DNA of 64,000 bases from Ralstonia sp. A12 (GCF_000801955.1 NZ_JSZO01000001.1:868001-932000), one strand, 5' to 3'. Shown: positions 17,243 through 26,570, counted from the stretch's first letter. Made by a program: numbers and translations. Notes: generated from the letters alone by a model not told the origin.

Positions 17243-17926
17243 CTACGCTGCCAGCAGGTGATACAAGTTGCGCAGCATACCCGCCGTCGCTCCCCAGATG
17301 AAGTGATAGCCGCCGTCGGCCTTGCGGTACGGCATGGCGTAAAAGCGACGCACGCGATCCTCCCAGCGCAATTCACGCACTTCGTGATTGGCCGGATTCA
17401 TCAGGAACGCAAGCGGCACCTCGAACACTTCGGCCACTTCGCTCGGATCTGGGTGCAGGGTGAAATCTGTTGTCAGCAGCCCAACGATCGGGCTCACATG
17501 GAAGCCCGTGCCGGTGATGTAGTCCGGCAGGTGACCGATCACATCAATGTGGTCGGCGCCGATCCCCACCTCTTCCATCGTCTCGCGCAGTGCAGTCTCG
17601 ACGGGGTCACGGTCGATGGCCTCGCGACCACCGCCTGGGAAGCTGATCTGCCCGGCGTGCTGGCTCAGCGATGCATTGCGCTGCGTGAGCAGCACCGTCA
17701 AACCGCCATCGCGCTGCACCAGCGGCACCAGCACGGCCGCCTCACGCAGCTTGAGGGAGGCGTCGATCAGTCGCGACTCGTCGGTCTGCTCGGGTTCCCA
17801 CACCGGCTGCGCGCGCAACCGTTGGCGCACGAAATCAGCAGACAGCTGCGCAGCCCCGAGCGCCGGCAGCGATGCCGCAGGGGGCATCACCGGCAACTGC
17901 TCAGGATCGAACACGGGGCGGCGCAT
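17243..17926 (-). CDS. Nudix hydrolase, CoA pyrophosphatase type
   Basis: 227 residues. The Nudix box ends in RETMEEVGI with the preceding G(x5)E spacing satisfied. Immediately before it, LLTQRNASLSQHAGQISFPG is the UPF0035 motif that marks CoA-cleaving members (NudL/PCD1), which split CoA or oxidised CoA to 4'-phosphopantetheine and 3',5'-ADP. The C-terminal half contains HPDPSEVAEVFEVPL, typical of the group. It lies between cobD-like and rplS on the minus strand, with a terminator separating it from rplS. Confidence 0.9.
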   Translation of the reverse strand: MRRPVFDPEQLPVMPPAASLPALGAAQLSADFVRQRLRAQPVWEPEQTDESRLIDASLKLREAAVLVPLVQRDGGLTVLLTQRNASLSQHAGQISFPGGGREAIDRDPVETALRETMEEVGIGADHIDVIGHLPDYITGTGFHVSPIVGLLTTDFTLHPDPSEVAEVFEVPLAFLMNPANHEVRELRWEDRVRRFYAMPYRKADGGYHFIWGATAGMLRNLYHLLAA

Positions 17927-17991
17927 GGTGGGGCGTGTGTTGGTAGGCAGAGAGAAGATTCACGTGGGGGCAATCTTCCGCCCCAAAAGAG

Positions 17992-18017
17992 AAAAAAGGC
18001 ACCCGAAGGTGCCTTTT
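17992..18017 (-). terminator. Terminator of the rpsP-rimM-trmD-rplS operon
   Basis: GGCACC-TTCG-GGTGCC stem with a UUCG tetraloop followed on the minus strand by TTTTTT, 16 nt beyond the rplS stop. Confidence 0.9.
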
Positions 18018-18032
18018 CGCAACGCGCGCAGA

Positions 18033-18419
18033 TTATGCTGCAGCGGTTTCCTTGCGCTTGAAGGTCAGCTTCTCCTTGATGCGTGCCGACTTGCCCGAGC
18101 GTTGGCGCAGGTAGTACAGCTTCGCACGGCGCACATCACCGCGACGCTTCACTTCGATGCTGGCCAGCAGCGGCGAGTACAGCTGGAACGTACGCTCCAC
18201 GCCTTCGCCCGAAGAGATCTTGCGAACGATGAACGACGAGTTCAGGCCACGATTGCGCTTGGCAATCACGACGCCTTCATACGCCTGCACACGCTTGCGA
18301 GCACCTTCCACAACGTTCACGTTAACGATCACGGTGTCGCCAGGGGCGAACGCGGGGATCGTCTTGTTGGCCGTCAGGCGCTTGATTTCTTCCTGCTCGA
18401 TTTGCTCGATGAGATTCAT
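18033..18419 (-). CDS. rplS: 50S ribosomal protein L19
   Basis: 128 residues, standard for L19. It begins [15 protein letters not shown] and contains [13 protein letters not shown] and [17 protein letters not shown], the family core at the 30S-50S interface. AAGGAG lies upstream of ATG 18419. It is the last gene of the rpsP-rimM-trmD-rplS operon, 73 nt after trmD, and ends at a UUCG terminator. Confidence 0.99.
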   Translation of the reverse strand: MNLIEQIEQEEIKRLTANKTIPAFAPGDTVIVNVNVVEGARKRVQAYEGVVIAKRNRGLNSSFIVRKISSGEGVERTFQLYSPLLASIEVKRRGDVRRAKLYYLRQRSGKSARIKEKLTFKRKETAAA

Positions 18420-18492
18420 CTTTTTCTCCTTGACCATCATGCCGGCGTTTTGCCTGGTCAACAGACCGTGGCCCCGGTAGAGGATGGGAACT

Positions 18493-19281
18493 TCACTTGG
18501 CCGAGGCTCCCGGTGTGGAAGCATCCGACCCCTTTGCCGTCGTCGCCGCGGCAGCGAGGAAAGCCTCATCGCTGCGGGACAACAAACCCTGCTTGCGCGC
18601 CGCCTCGATCAGATCGGGGCGCTTGCGCATCGTATTCAACAGCGCCTGCTGGCGGCGCCATTTCTCAATCTCGGCGTGGTGGCCACCCAGCAGCACATCG
18701 GGCACACGCACACCTTCGTACTCTTCCGGCCGCGTGTAATGCGCGCAGTCCAGCAAACCATTGACGAAGCTGTCCTGTACCGCAGACTGCGCGTCGCCCA
18801 GCACGCCGGGCAACTGCCGCACAACCGCATCGATGATGGCCATTGCTGCGAGCTCACCACCGGAGAGGACGAAATCGCCGAGGCTGATTTCCTCATCCAC
18901 GCGACGGTCGACCAGACGTTGGTCAATCGCCTCGTAGCGACCGCACAGCAGCGTGAGTGCCGGCAACTGGGCCAACTCCATCACCCGCTTGTGTGTGAGC
19001 GGCTTGCCTTGCGGCGAGAGCAGCACCACATGCGAGGCCGCCGGCGCTTGTGCCTCGCGGATTGCATCCAACGCGGCTTCCAGCGGTTTGGCCAGCATCA
19101 CCATGCCGGGGCCACCGCCGTATGGCCGATCGTCCACGGTACGGTAGTTGTCCGTCGTGAAGTCGCGTGGGTTCCAGGTGCGCAACGTGTACACCTGCTG
19201 TTTGGCTGCGCGGCTGGTGATACCCCAGTCCGTCAGCGCCCGGAACATGTCCGGAAACAGCGAGATGACGTCGAACTGCAT
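18493..19281 (-). CDS. trmD: tRNA (guanine-N1)-methyltransferase
   Basis: 262 residues. TrmD methylates G37 of tRNAs with G36, preventing +1 frameshifts; it is a SPOUT trefoil-knot dimer. Seen: [13 protein letters not shown] at the start, [38 protein letters not shown] and [15 protein letters not shown] (knot and SAM site). ATG 19281 is chosen because GGAG lies 9 nt upstream and the protein then aligns with known N-termini; ATG 19302 would add seven residues. rimM ends 23 nt upstream. Confidence 0.98.
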   Translation of the reverse strand: MQFDVISLFPDMFRALTDWGITSRAAKQQVYTLRTWNPRDFTTDNYRTVDDRPYGGGPGMVMLAKPLEAALDAIREAQAPAASHVVLLSPQGKPLTHKRVMELAQLPALTLLCGRYEAIDQRLVDRRVDEEISLGDFVLSGGELAAMAIIDAVVRQLPGVLGDAQSAVQDSFVNGLLDCAHYTRPEEYEGVRVPDVLLGGHHAEIEKWRRQQALLNTMRKRPDLIEAARKQGLLSRSDEAFLAAAATTAKGSDASTPGASAK

Positions 19282-19304
19282 CGCCGAATTCTCCGGCCGC
19301 ATGT

Positions 19305-19946
19305 TCAGTAATCCAGACCCCAGTCGACGACGATGCGCTGACCAGCCACATCCACCGACTTCACGTAAACCTCGACAAACGGCACGAGCCGCTCAACATC
19401 GCCTTCGCCCACGATGCGCAAAATCTGGTGCGCACCGTTGTCGATCAGCCCTGTCACCGTACCGAGCGTTTCCTGCTGTTCGTTGACGACGGTAGCGCCG
19501 ATCAGATCGACCCAGTAGAACTCGTCATCATCCGGCGCAGGAAAGTCGGCACGGCTAACCCACACGGCACAGCCGCGCAGCGCCTCGGCGACATTGCGAT
19601 CCGGCACGGCAGGCGAACCTGCCACCACCGTGCCGCTATGCTCGCGCGACGACCCGACGGGGAATACCCGCCAGTCCGCCGACGCTGCCCTCGCACCTGT
19701 TGTCGGCTTGAGCCACCACGCGCGGGCATTGAGCAACGCGTCGGCTTCACCGTGCGGCTGAACCTTGATCCAACCGCGAATTCCATAGGCACCACCCACA
19801 TAACCAACCTCGACGAGATCGTCGGGCAGCGCTGGGTTGGCGCCAGCACCCGGACACATGGCTTGCAAGCGCTCAGCGACCTTTTGCGAGGTCGCCTGCG
19901 TAGCAACGGCCACGGGGCCGGGGCGAGTCGATGCAGCGCGCGTCAC
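19305..19946 (-). CDS. rimM: 16S rRNA processing protein RimM
   Basis: 213 residues from a GTG at 19946. RimM binds S19 and helps 30S head maturation. Seen: [20 protein letters not shown] (RimM N-domain) and a C-terminal PRC barrel with [19 protein letters not shown] and [16 protein letters not shown]. About 45 residues precede the conserved domain, longer than in E. coli; a leader of this sort occurs in some relatives but the start is unproven. Second gene of the rpsP operon, 46 nt after rpsP. Confidence 0.93.
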   Translation of the reverse strand: MTRAASTRPGPVAVATQATSQKVAERLQAMCPGAGANPALPDDLVEVGYVGGAYGIRGWIKVQPHGEADALLNARAWWLKPTTGARAASADWRVFPVGSSREHSGTVVAGSPAVPDRNVAEALRGCAVWVSRADFPAPDDDEFYWVDLIGATVVNEQQETLGTVTGLIDNGAHQILRIVGEGDVERLVPFVEVYVKSVDVAGQRIVVDWGLDY

Positions 19947-19992
19947 AGCAGAATGTGCTCGGACGGCACCGTCGATCGACGCATGCTAAAAC

Positions 19993-20247
19993 TTAGGCAG
20001 CAGCCTTGGCGGCGCCTTGCTTCACCAAGCGGGCAACCGTCGGCGACAGTTGTGCGCCAACGCCTTGCCAGTAGGCCAGACGGTCTTGCACGAGGCGCAG
20101 ACCTTCTTCGCCATCCTTGGCGAGCGGGTTGTAGAAACCGACGCGCTCGATGAAACGGCCATCACGGCGGTTACGCGAGTCGGTCGCAACGATGTTGAAG
20201 AACGGGCGCTTCTTGGAGCCACCGCGGGCCAAACGGATCACGACCAT
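19993..20247 (-). CDS. rpsP: 30S ribosomal protein S16
   Basis: 84 residues. It begins [17 protein letters not shown] and contains [13 protein letters not shown], both standard S16 features. AAGGAA lies 7-8 nt before ATG 20247. It heads the rpsP-rimM-trmD-rplS operon with a promoter about 50 nt upstream. Confidence 0.99.
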   Translation of the reverse strand: MVVIRLARGGSKKRPFFNIVATDSRNRRDGRFIERVGFYNPLAKDGEEGLRLVQDRLAYWQGVGAQLSPTVARLVKQGAAKAAA

Positions 20248-20272
20248 GGATCTATTCCTTGAAAAACTGGGT

Positions 20273-21469
20273 ATGCGTACAGAGAAACACGCAAGTATAG
20301 CGCAGTTTTCCAGACCAAACAAACACTTAGGCTGGACGCGACTGCGCAGAGGATGGGCTGCGTGGCGTAGGCGGTACGTACGGGCCGCCATTGTGCTTGC
20401 GGCTTGGCTTGGCGCGGCGTTACCCGCGCTGGCAAAACTGCCGATCGAGATGCTGCATGTGCCGCCCGGTTTCCAAGTCGAGGTACTGACCGATGCGATG
20501 CCCTCAGCACGCGAAATGGCGATCTCCCCTGCGGGCATTCTGTATGTGGGCAGCCGCGCGGGCAAAGTCTACGCGATATCGTTGCAGATGCCTGATGCGC
20601 CAGTGCATGTGGTGGCCTCGGGCCTGCAATTGCCTGTGGGAGTGGCCTGGCGCGGCGGCAACCTGTATGTATCAGCGGTATCGCGCATCGTGCGGCTCGA
20701 CGGCATCGACAAACGCCTTGATCACCCGCCCGAACCGGTGGTCGTCAACGACAAGCTGCCCACGGAGACACACCACGGCTGGAAATTCATCGCGTTCGGC
20801 CCCGATGGCAAGTTGTATGTGCCGGTGGGCGCACCCTGCAACATTTGCCGCCCCGATGAAAACCGCTACGCCAACCTGATGCGCATGAATGCCGACGGCA
20901 GCGGCCTGGAACTGGTCGCACGCGGCATCCGCAACACGGTTGGTTTCGACTGGCACCCCGTCACGCACCAATTGTGGTTCACCGACAACGGCCGCGACCT
21001 GATGGGCGACGACATACCCGACGACGAACTCAATCGCATCACCGCATCAAATCAGCACTTCGGCTATCCGTTCTGCCACGCCGGCGACGTTCCCGACCCA
21101 GAGTTCGGTACGGGCCACCCGTGCAGCAACTACGTGCCGCCGGTTGCCAAGCTCGGCGCCCACGTGGCAGCGCTCGGCATGCGGTTCTATACCGGCAGCA
21201 GCTTCCCGACCGAATATCGCAACAACATCTTCATTGCCGAGCACGGCTCATGGAACCGCTCGTCCAAAGTCGGCTATCGCGTGATGCGCGTGGTGGTGGA
21301 TGAGGCCGGCAAAGTCATCAGGCAAGAACCCTTCGCGCAAGGCTGGCTGCAGCCAGGTGAACGCGTCTGGGGCCGCCCTACCGATGTACTCGTCGCACCC
21401 GATGGCAGCCTACTCGTGGCGGACGATTACGCAGGCGCCGTGTATCGCATCCGTTACATCGGAAAATGA
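20273..21469 (+). CDS. Exported PQQ-type sugar (sorbosone) dehydrogenase-like protein
   Basis: 398 residues from ATG 20273. A hydrophobic segment at about residues 34-54 ([19 protein letters not shown]) ends in a signal-peptidase-like ALPALAK, so export is expected; residues before it are unusually long and the true start may be further downstream. The body is a six-bladed beta-propeller with repeated motifs ([71 protein letters not shown]), the signature of L-sorbosone/glucose dehydrogenases using PQQ. Substrate unknown. It diverges from rpsP, and its 5' end overlaps the rpsP promoter. Confidence 0.8.
   Translation: MRTEKHASIAQFSRPNKHLGWTRLRRGWAAWRRRYVRAAIVLAAWLGAALPALAKLPIEMLHVPPGFQVEVLTDAMPSAREMAISPAGILYVGSRAGKVYAISLQMPDAPVHVVASGLQLPVGVAWRGGNLYVSAVSRIVRLDGIDKRLDHPPEPVVVNDKLPTETHHGWKFIAFGPDGKLYVPVGAPCNICRPDENRYANLMRMNADGSGLELVARGIRNTVGFDWHPVTHQLWFTDNGRDLMGDDIPDDELNRITASNQHFGYPFCHAGDVPDPEFGTGHPCSNYVPPVAKLGAHVAALGMRFYTGSSFPTEYRNNIFIAEHGSWNRSSKVGYRVMRVVVDEAGKVIRQEPFAQGWLQPGERVWGRPTDVLVAPDGSLLVADDYAGAVYRIRYIGK
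20294..20322 (-). promoter_or_regulatory. Predicted promoter of the rpsP operon
   Basis: Minus strand: TTGTTT (20317-20322), 17-nt spacer, TATACT (20294-20299). It lies inside the 5' end of the plus-strand sorbosone-dehydrogenase-like gene if that gene starts at ATG 20273. Confidence 0.6.
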
Positions 21470-21661
21470 CGCAAGCGTCGCCTACCGCCTGGGCAACGCG
21501 TGCGGGAAACATCTCGTTACACAGGAAACCTTTGGACAGTGGATGCGACCTGAGTGAAGCCTTACATTGACAGGCATGAACACGCGCTGCTGTTTTCTCG
21601 CTCAAGCCGGAACACGTGCGGTGCGTGGCGCTTTCGAACCCTCGTCAGACAGGAGATAGCC

Positions 21662-22081
21662 ATGCCGATCCGCGCATTGCTTCGCCCCTTGGCGACAGGT
21701 GTTCTGATCGTCGCCTCTGCGGGCGCCCTGGCAGCCAACGCATCGGCGCGTCAGGCCGCCGTTGCCTTTGCAGGATCCGTCATGCCCGCATGGACGCAGG
21801 CGGCCGCGCAGTCAACCGATCCTGTACCACAAGCGCGCCCGCTGGTCGCACAACAGATGTTCTTCGTCGATGCCCGTGGCGATCAGGCGGCTCGCATCCG
21901 TGCGCAAATGGAGCGCATGGAAGCCCGCGCCCGCGCGGACGATCGCCTCAACGGCCGCGTGCAACCCCGTGAAAACGGCGGCCGCGGTGACTGGCAGCAA
22001 CAACAGGAACGCGAGCGCATGCGCCAAGAACGCGGCAACGGCGACCAAGGCGGCAACTGGCGCGGCTCGCGCCGGGGCTGA
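21662..22081 (+). CDS. Exported hypothetical protein with an Arg/Gly/Gln-rich tail
   Basis: 139 residues with AGGAGA 6 nt before ATG 21662. A cleavable signal peptide is likely (LLRPLATGVLIVASAGALAANASA). The mature part has no recognised domain: an Ala/Val stretch, then RIRAQMERMEARARADDRLNG, which should form a charged helix, and finally a Gly/Arg/Gln tail (GGRGDWQQQQERERMRQERG). Composition suggests a flexible periplasmic, possibly nucleic-acid- or polyanion-contacting protein, but nothing proves it. It stands alone between two plus-strand genes. Confidence 0.65.
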   Translation: MPIRALLRPLATGVLIVASAGALAANASARQAAVAFAGSVMPAWTQAAAQSTDPVPQARPLVAQQMFFVDARGDQAARIRAQMERMEARARADDRLNGRVQPRENGGRGDWQQQQERERMRQERGNGDQGGNWRGSRRG

Positions 22082-22209
22082 ACACAGCGCCCTCCGCGAT
22101 TTCACATTACGGAACTTGGCCCAAGCACCCCAGTCGTATTGAATGGTGAATGGCACACGTTTGGCATGCCCTTTCCATCACACCAATCACAACGACAACA
22201 GGTGCTTCA

Positions 22210-22392
22210 ATGCTGTCCCAACTCCACCGCCATGTGCGGCTTCTCCTGGGTCTGACATGGACCTCGGCCTTCATGCTGATGCTCGCTCACTTGCTTTACG
22301 GTGAGATCAGCCTGCGCCAACAAGCGCCCCAACTGCTGCAAGACCTGACGGCCTCGCTGAGTGTGCCGTCGCTGCATCTGGTGCCGATTTAG
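22210..22392 (+). CDS. Small single-pass membrane protein, hypothetical
   Basis: 60 residues from ATG 22210 with AGGTG 5 nt upstream. One hydrophobic segment (LLLGLTWTSAFMLMLAHLLY) is followed by a predicted helix of about 30 residues. An in-frame ATG 60 nt upstream has no SD. No family recognised; the ORF could be spurious, though the ribosome site and hydrophobic profile favour a real gene. Confidence 0.45.
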   Translation: MLSQLHRHVRLLLGLTWTSAFMLMLAHLLYGEISLRQQAPQLLQDLTASLSVPSLHLVPI

Positions 22393-22593
22393 CGCCCCTG
22401 CCCTCCCCGCCACAGCCCCATCGCTACGCTGTGCGCGTCCGGCCGAGTTGAAGGCCTCCTCCTCAGATTTCCCAGATTGCTGATGCGTCCTTGAGACGCG
22501 CCCCCGGTGCTGCCCCTAGGCTGCGCCGCGGTTCGTGTTGGGCGTAGAATGCGCGGCGCCATTGCTGTCTTGCCTCGTGTTCTCCGCCCCGCC

Positions 22594-23049
22594 ATGTCTA
22601 CGATCGCTCTTCAGAAAAAATCCAAGCTGTTGACCGTGCTGCTCGCCTTCCTGTTCGGGAGCGTGGGTGCGCATCGTTTCTATCTCAAGGGTGGACGCGA
22701 CTTCTGGGCGTGGACGCAGGTGTTTGCCATGATGCTTGGCGCCATTGGCGTGGCATTGCTGTTGTCGACGCAACGCGCGAGCGTGCCGGGTTGGGTCTGC
22801 GCGATCGTCGGTGGCGCGTCGGTGCTGGCGGGTTATCTGTCGGCGCTGGTCTATGGCCTACGCCCCGACGACAAATGGGACGCGCAATTCAATGCCGACG
22901 GCACACCCACACAATCGGGCTGGCCGGTCGTGATGCTGACCATCCTCACGTTGATGATTGGCACCGGCCTGCTCATGGCCGGCCTTGCCATCACCTTCCA
23001 GACGTACTTCGAAACGCAGGTGCAGGCGTCGAAGGAACTGTCGCAATAA
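22594..23049 (+). CDS. TM2 domain-containing membrane protein
   Basis: 151 residues. KSKLLTVLLAFLFGSVGAHRFYLKG is the TM2 domain core: two hydrophobic helices joined by a G-x-x-G-x-H-R-F-Y-L turn (written here in pieces: FGSVGAHRFYL). Two further hydrophobic segments follow (AWTQVFAMMLGAIGVALLL and VVMLTILTLMIGTGLLMAGL). ATG 22594 begins the conserved part; 29 upstream in-frame residues are less likely to be coding. TM2 proteins are widespread and mostly uncharacterised. Confidence 0.8.
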   Translation: MSTIALQKKSKLLTVLLAFLFGSVGAHRFYLKGGRDFWAWTQVFAMMLGAIGVALLLSTQRASVPGWVCAIVGGASVLAGYLSALVYGLRPDDKWDAQFNADGTPTQSGWPVVMLTILTLMIGTGLLMAGLAITFQTYFETQVQASKELSQ

Positions 23050-23061
23050 TTCGCGCTTCGA

Positions 23062-24204
23062 TCAGAACAGACTGCCCTGACGCTCGTCGACCGGCTTTCT
23101 TGGTTTGATGGCGCCGATTGCACGTTCTGGCGGCTTGAACTGCGATGTGTCGAGCACCAGTTCGTTGTAGCGGTGGTAGCTGAAGCCGAGTTTGTCGGCG
23201 GCCTTGTAGAAGCGCTGCCGCAGCAGATCCGCCCAGATGCCGGTGCCGCGCATGCGCGTGGCGAAATCCGCTTTGTAATCCTGGCCGCCGTGCAGGTCGC
23301 GGATGCGGTTCATCACGCGTTGTGCGCGGTCGGGAAAATGCGCCATCAGCCAATCCTGGAAGACAGCGTTTAGCTCGTTGGGCAAGCGCAGCACGATGTA
23401 GCTCGCATACGTGGCGCCGGCCTCGCGCGAGGCTTCCAGGATCTGCTCCATGTGGTCGTCGGTGATGAAGGGGATCATCGGTGCGACGCTCACCCCCACC
23501 GGAATACCTGCCTCAGCCAGCGTGCGGATCGTGCGCAGGCGGCGCGATGGCGTGGCCGCACGCGGCTCGAGCTTGCGCGCAAGCTCCGAGTCCAACGTCG
23601 TGATGGTCACAGCAGCAGCAACGAGGTGCTTCGCGGCCATCGGCGCAAGCAGATCGATATCGCGCTCGATCAACGTCGACTTGGTGATGAGCCCGACCGG
23701 GTGATCGCAATCGTGCAGCACCCGCAGCACGTCGCGCGTGATGCGCAGCTCGCGCTCGATCGGTTGATACGCATCGGTGTTTACGCCCAGTGCAATTGCC
23801 TCGCAGCGGTAGCCGGGCTTGGCGAGCGTTTCGCGCAGCACCTCGGCAGCATTGGTCTTGGCGAACAGCTTGGTTTCGAAGTCGAGCCCCGGAGACAGTT
23901 CCAGATACGCGTGCGTCGGCCGCGCGAAGCAATACACGCACCCATGTTCACACCCGCGATATGGATTCAGCGACACGCCAAACGGAATGTCCGGCGACTG
24001 GTTGTGGCTCAGGATCGAGCGCGCGCGTTCGATGGAGACACTGGTCTCGATGCGCGGCGGCGTGTCTTCCGGATCGAGCTGCCCGACAAGCGGCTGCCAG
24101 CCGTCATCAACGCGCGTGCGTTCATCGCGCTCGAAGCGGCCTTGCAGATTGGAGGTAGCGCCGCGCCCCTTGCGTGGGGCGTGGCGATCGGACATGTCGG
24201 GCAC
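23062..24204 (-). CDS. PA0069-family radical SAM protein (spore-photoproduct-lyase-like)
   Basis: 380 residues. CEHGCVYC (CxxxCxxC) binds the 4Fe-4S cluster of radical SAM enzymes, here in the context NPYRGCEHGCVYCFARPTHAY, which marks the PA0069/SplB-related family. Later segments such as GVNTDAYQPIERELRITR and PVGLITKSTLIERDIDLL are also typical. The reaction is unknown; relation to DNA-photoproduct lyase suggests a nucleic-acid substrate. It lies 73 nt downstream of phoD on the same strand and is convergent with the TM2 gene. Confidence 0.88.
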   Translation of the reverse strand: MPDMSDRHAPRKGRGATSNLQGRFERDERTRVDDGWQPLVGQLDPEDTPPRIETSVSIERARSILSHNQSPDIPFGVSLNPYRGCEHGCVYCFARPTHAYLELSPGLDFETKLFAKTNAAEVLRETLAKPGYRCEAIALGVNTDAYQPIERELRITRDVLRVLHDCDHPVGLITKSTLIERDIDLLAPMAAKHLVAAAVTITTLDSELARKLEPRAATPSRRLRTIRTLAEAGIPVGVSVAPMIPFITDDHMEQILEASREAGATYASYIVLRLPNELNAVFQDWLMAHFPDRAQRVMNRIRDLHGGQDYKADFATRMRGTGIWADLLRQRFYKAADKLGFSYHRYNELVLDTSQFKPPERAIGAIKPRKPVDERQGSLF

Positions 24205-24277
24205 AGCGGAATGGATCGGATGCGGGGGCTCGCTGATCGTATCGCATCCGCCTCCTCTGCGCTGTGGGTGACGTGGG

Positions 24278-25897
24278 CTACGCCTCGGGATCGAGCTTCA
24301 CGTCCCAGAGCGACTTGCCATCGAGGTCATGCAGGGACACATGCATCGTGCGCGTGGCCGGATCGATCTTGGCGCGGCCGTAGTACTGCTGCAGCGCGGC
24401 GGGCGACTGGTTCTGCGGATTGTCCTTCGGGATGCTGATGTAGCGCAGGTCCGGCCCGAAGGTCTGGTCGACTTCGTTCGGCCCAAACGTGCCCGCGTTG
24501 ATCGGCCCGCCGACGAATTCCCAGAACGGCTTGAACTCTGTGAACTTGGCGCGCGACGGGTGGTAGTACGTCGCCTGTGCGTAGTGCACATCGGCCGTCA
24601 CCCACACCACGTTCTGGATGTTCTCTTGCTTGATGAAGCGCAGGATCTCGGCCAACTCCAGCTCGCGGCCGGACGGCGCGCCGTCATCGGCATTCGCCCA
24701 GGCTTCGTAGGTGCCCTTGGGCACGTCGGGGTTCAGGTCGGGCACCACCAGCGAGATCGGCATGTCGCTGGCGATCACCTTCCACGTTGCCTTCGACTGC
24801 TTGAGCGATTGCTTGAGCCACGCCGTTTGCGCCGCACCGAGGAAAGCCGAATCCGCATCGAGCGTGGTCTGCCGGTTTGGCGAGTTGCGGCCGCGGTAGC
24901 TGCGCTCGTCCAGCATGAACACGTCGAGCAGCGGGCCGTACTGGAATGCGCGGTAGATCTGCTCCGGGTCGATCGGGTTGAAGCGGAACGGGTTGTATTC
25001 GAACATCGCCTGCTTCGCGCGGGCGGCCAGTACCGACGCACTACGCTCCTGATAGCGCTTTTCTTCCGGGCCGATCTGCTGGCCGGGGTACCAGTTGTTG
25101 CGCACCTCGTGGTCGTCCCACTGCACGAGGAACGGCACTTCGGCGGCGAACGCGCGCTTGTTCTTGTCGAGCTGGTTGTAGGCGAACGCGCCGCGGTAGT
25201 CGTCGAGCGTTTGCGCGACGTGCGACTTGGCTTCGGTCGTGAGGTTGGTCCAGAGGGAGCCGTCAGGCAGCTTCACCTCGGCTTCGATCGGGCCATCTGC
25301 ATAGATCTGGTCGCCGGAGTGGATGAAGAAGTCGGGCGATTCGCGGCGCATGGCTTCATACAGGCGGTAGCCGCCGAAGCGCTCGTTGATGCCCCAGCCC
25401 TGGCCGGCTTCGTCGCCGGAGAACACGAAACAGATCGGGCGATTGGCTTGCACGGGCGCCGTGCGGAAACGCCCGGTGACAGGTTCGCTGAAGGCCCTTC
25501 CGTGCACAAGATCTTGGAAGCGGACGCGGTAGAACAGATCGGCACCGGCAGGCAAGCCGGTCAGATCAACGCGCGCGGTGAAGCCACTGGCTTCAGTGGC
25601 GGTCGGGCCGACGCGGCGCGCGACTTTCTTGAAAGCGGCGTCGGTCGAATATTCAACGATCATGCGCGCAGCGCGATCAGTGCGGCTCCAGACGATGGCG
25701 CTGTCGGCGGTGATGTCGCCGCTCATCACGCCGCCGGACAGTTGCGGGCGCAGGCGTTCGGACGTCACCACAGCCGGTGCAACGCCCTGGGCCAGCACAT
25801 CGCCGATGCGCGAGCCGAGCAGCGCAGTGCCGCTGACAGAAACAAGACCCTTGATAAGCGTGCGGCGGTTCGGCTTGAAGATCGGCTGGTCGGACAT
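24278..25897 (-). CDS. phoD: Alkaline phosphatase D family phosphodiesterase, Tat-exported
   Basis: 539 residues. The N-terminus NRRTLIKGLVSVSGTALLGS is a twin-arginine signal. The PhoD N-terminal Ig-like domain covers about residues 45-145 (SGGVMSGDITADSAIVWSRT), followed by the calcineurin-like catalytic domain with SGDEAG, HSGDQIYADGP, WDDHEVRNNW (DDHE metal ligands) and VTADVHYAQ. PhoD uses Fe3+ and Ca2+ to hydrolyse phosphate mono- or diesters in the periplasm. No Pho box could be confirmed by eye. The radical SAM gene follows. Confidence 0.92.
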   Translation of the reverse strand: MSDQPIFKPNRRTLIKGLVSVSGTALLGSRIGDVLAQGVAPAVVTSERLRPQLSGGVMSGDITADSAIVWSRTDRAARMIVEYSTDAAFKKVARRVGPTATEASGFTARVDLTGLPAGADLFYRVRFQDLVHGRAFSEPVTGRFRTAPVQANRPICFVFSGDEAGQGWGINERFGGYRLYEAMRRESPDFFIHSGDQIYADGPIEAEVKLPDGSLWTNLTTEAKSHVAQTLDDYRGAFAYNQLDKNKRAFAAEVPFLVQWDDHEVRNNWYPGQQIGPEEKRYQERSASVLAARAKQAMFEYNPFRFNPIDPEQIYRAFQYGPLLDVFMLDERSYRGRNSPNRQTTLDADSAFLGAAQTAWLKQSLKQSKATWKVIASDMPISLVVPDLNPDVPKGTYEAWANADDGAPSGRELELAEILRFIKQENIQNVVWVTADVHYAQATYYHPSRAKFTEFKPFWEFVGGPINAGTFGPNEVDQTFGPDLRYISIPKDNPQNQSPAALQQYYGRAKIDPATRTMHVSLHDLDGKSLWDVKLDPEA

Positions 25898-25974
25898 GAT
25901 GTCTCTGCATGGCGGTGGTGAGGGTGCCGGCCAGCGTAAGGCGGTTCCGTGACAGCCTTAGGTCACCTGCCGGG

Positions 25975-26472
25975 TCACCCGCCCTCTTCCGTCACGTCGA
26001 TGGCGAGCGTTTCCTTGATCTCTTCCATCACGATGTAGCTCTTGGACTGCACCGCACCCGGAAGCTGCAGCAGGATGTCACCCAGCAGGCGCCGGTATTC
26101 GCCCATCTCGCGGATGCGCGCCTTGATGAGGTAATCGAAATCGCCCGAGACGAGGTGGCACTCCAGCACCTCGGGAATGCGCAGCACTTCGCGCCGAAAC
26201 TGCTCGAACATATTGCCCGCCTTGCTGCCCAGGCTGATTTCCACGAACACCAGCAGCGAGGCGCCCAGCATGGCCGGATTCAGTCGCGCGTAATAGCCGA
26301 GGATGAAGCCCTCGCGCTCCAGGCGTTTGACGCGCTCGATGCACGGCGTGATGGTCAGTCCGACGGCTTCGGACAGCTCCTTCATGGACAGCCGCCCGTC
26401 CTTTTGCAGCAGGTCGAGGATGCGGCGATCGAGCTTGTCGAGGGCCCGGACGGGCTTGCGCTGGGTTCGCAT
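25975..26472 (-). CDS. Lrp/AsnC-family regulator (probable DadR)
   Basis: 165 residues. An N-terminal HTH ([40 protein letters not shown]) is followed by the RAM ligand domain ([35 protein letters not shown]). The gene is divergent from dadA, the D-amino acid dehydrogenase gene, matching the dadR-dadA arrangement of pseudomonads and other bacteria, where the regulator responds to alanine or leucine. ATG 26472 starts the conserved protein. The 122-bp gap between the genes holds two perfect inverted repeats. Confidence 0.88.
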   Translation of the reverse strand: MRTQRKPVRALDKLDRRILDLLQKDGRLSMKELSEAVGLTITPCIERVKRLEREGFILGYYARLNPAMLGASLLVFVEISLGSKAGNMFEQFRREVLRIPEVLECHLVSGDFDYLIKARIREMGEYRRLLGDILLQLPGAVQSKSYIVMEEIKETLAIDVTEEGG

Positions 26473-26504
26473 GGTTAAAAACACCCCAAAATCGAAGTTG
26501 TTCC

Positions 26505-26529
26505 TGTTTCTCGAAAATATACAGAAACA
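26505..26529. promoter_or_regulatory. Inverted repeat 1 in the dadR-dadA gap (candidate operator)
   Basis: TGTTTCT (26505-26511) and AGAAACA (26523-26529) are perfect 7-bp arms with an 11-bp AT-rich centre. The size and AT-rich middle fit an Lrp-type site; the regulator gene starts 33 bp away. Confidence 0.5.
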
Positions 26530-26548
26530 ATTGCTGGTGTTGTACGAA

Positions 26549-26570
26549 TACGATAGCGACATCTATCGTA
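26549..26570. promoter_or_regulatory. Inverted repeat 2 in the dadR-dadA gap (candidate operator)
   Basis: TACGATAG (26549-26556) and CTATCGTA (26563-26570) are perfect 8-bp arms with a 6-bp centre, ending 11 nt before the dadA ribosome site. It could be an operator or an mRNA hairpin next to the SD. Confidence 0.5.

Noticed and set aside
24329-25921. 530-residue plus-strand frame over phoD
   Set aside because: Complement shadow of PhoD, which has a full Tat signal and metal motifs.
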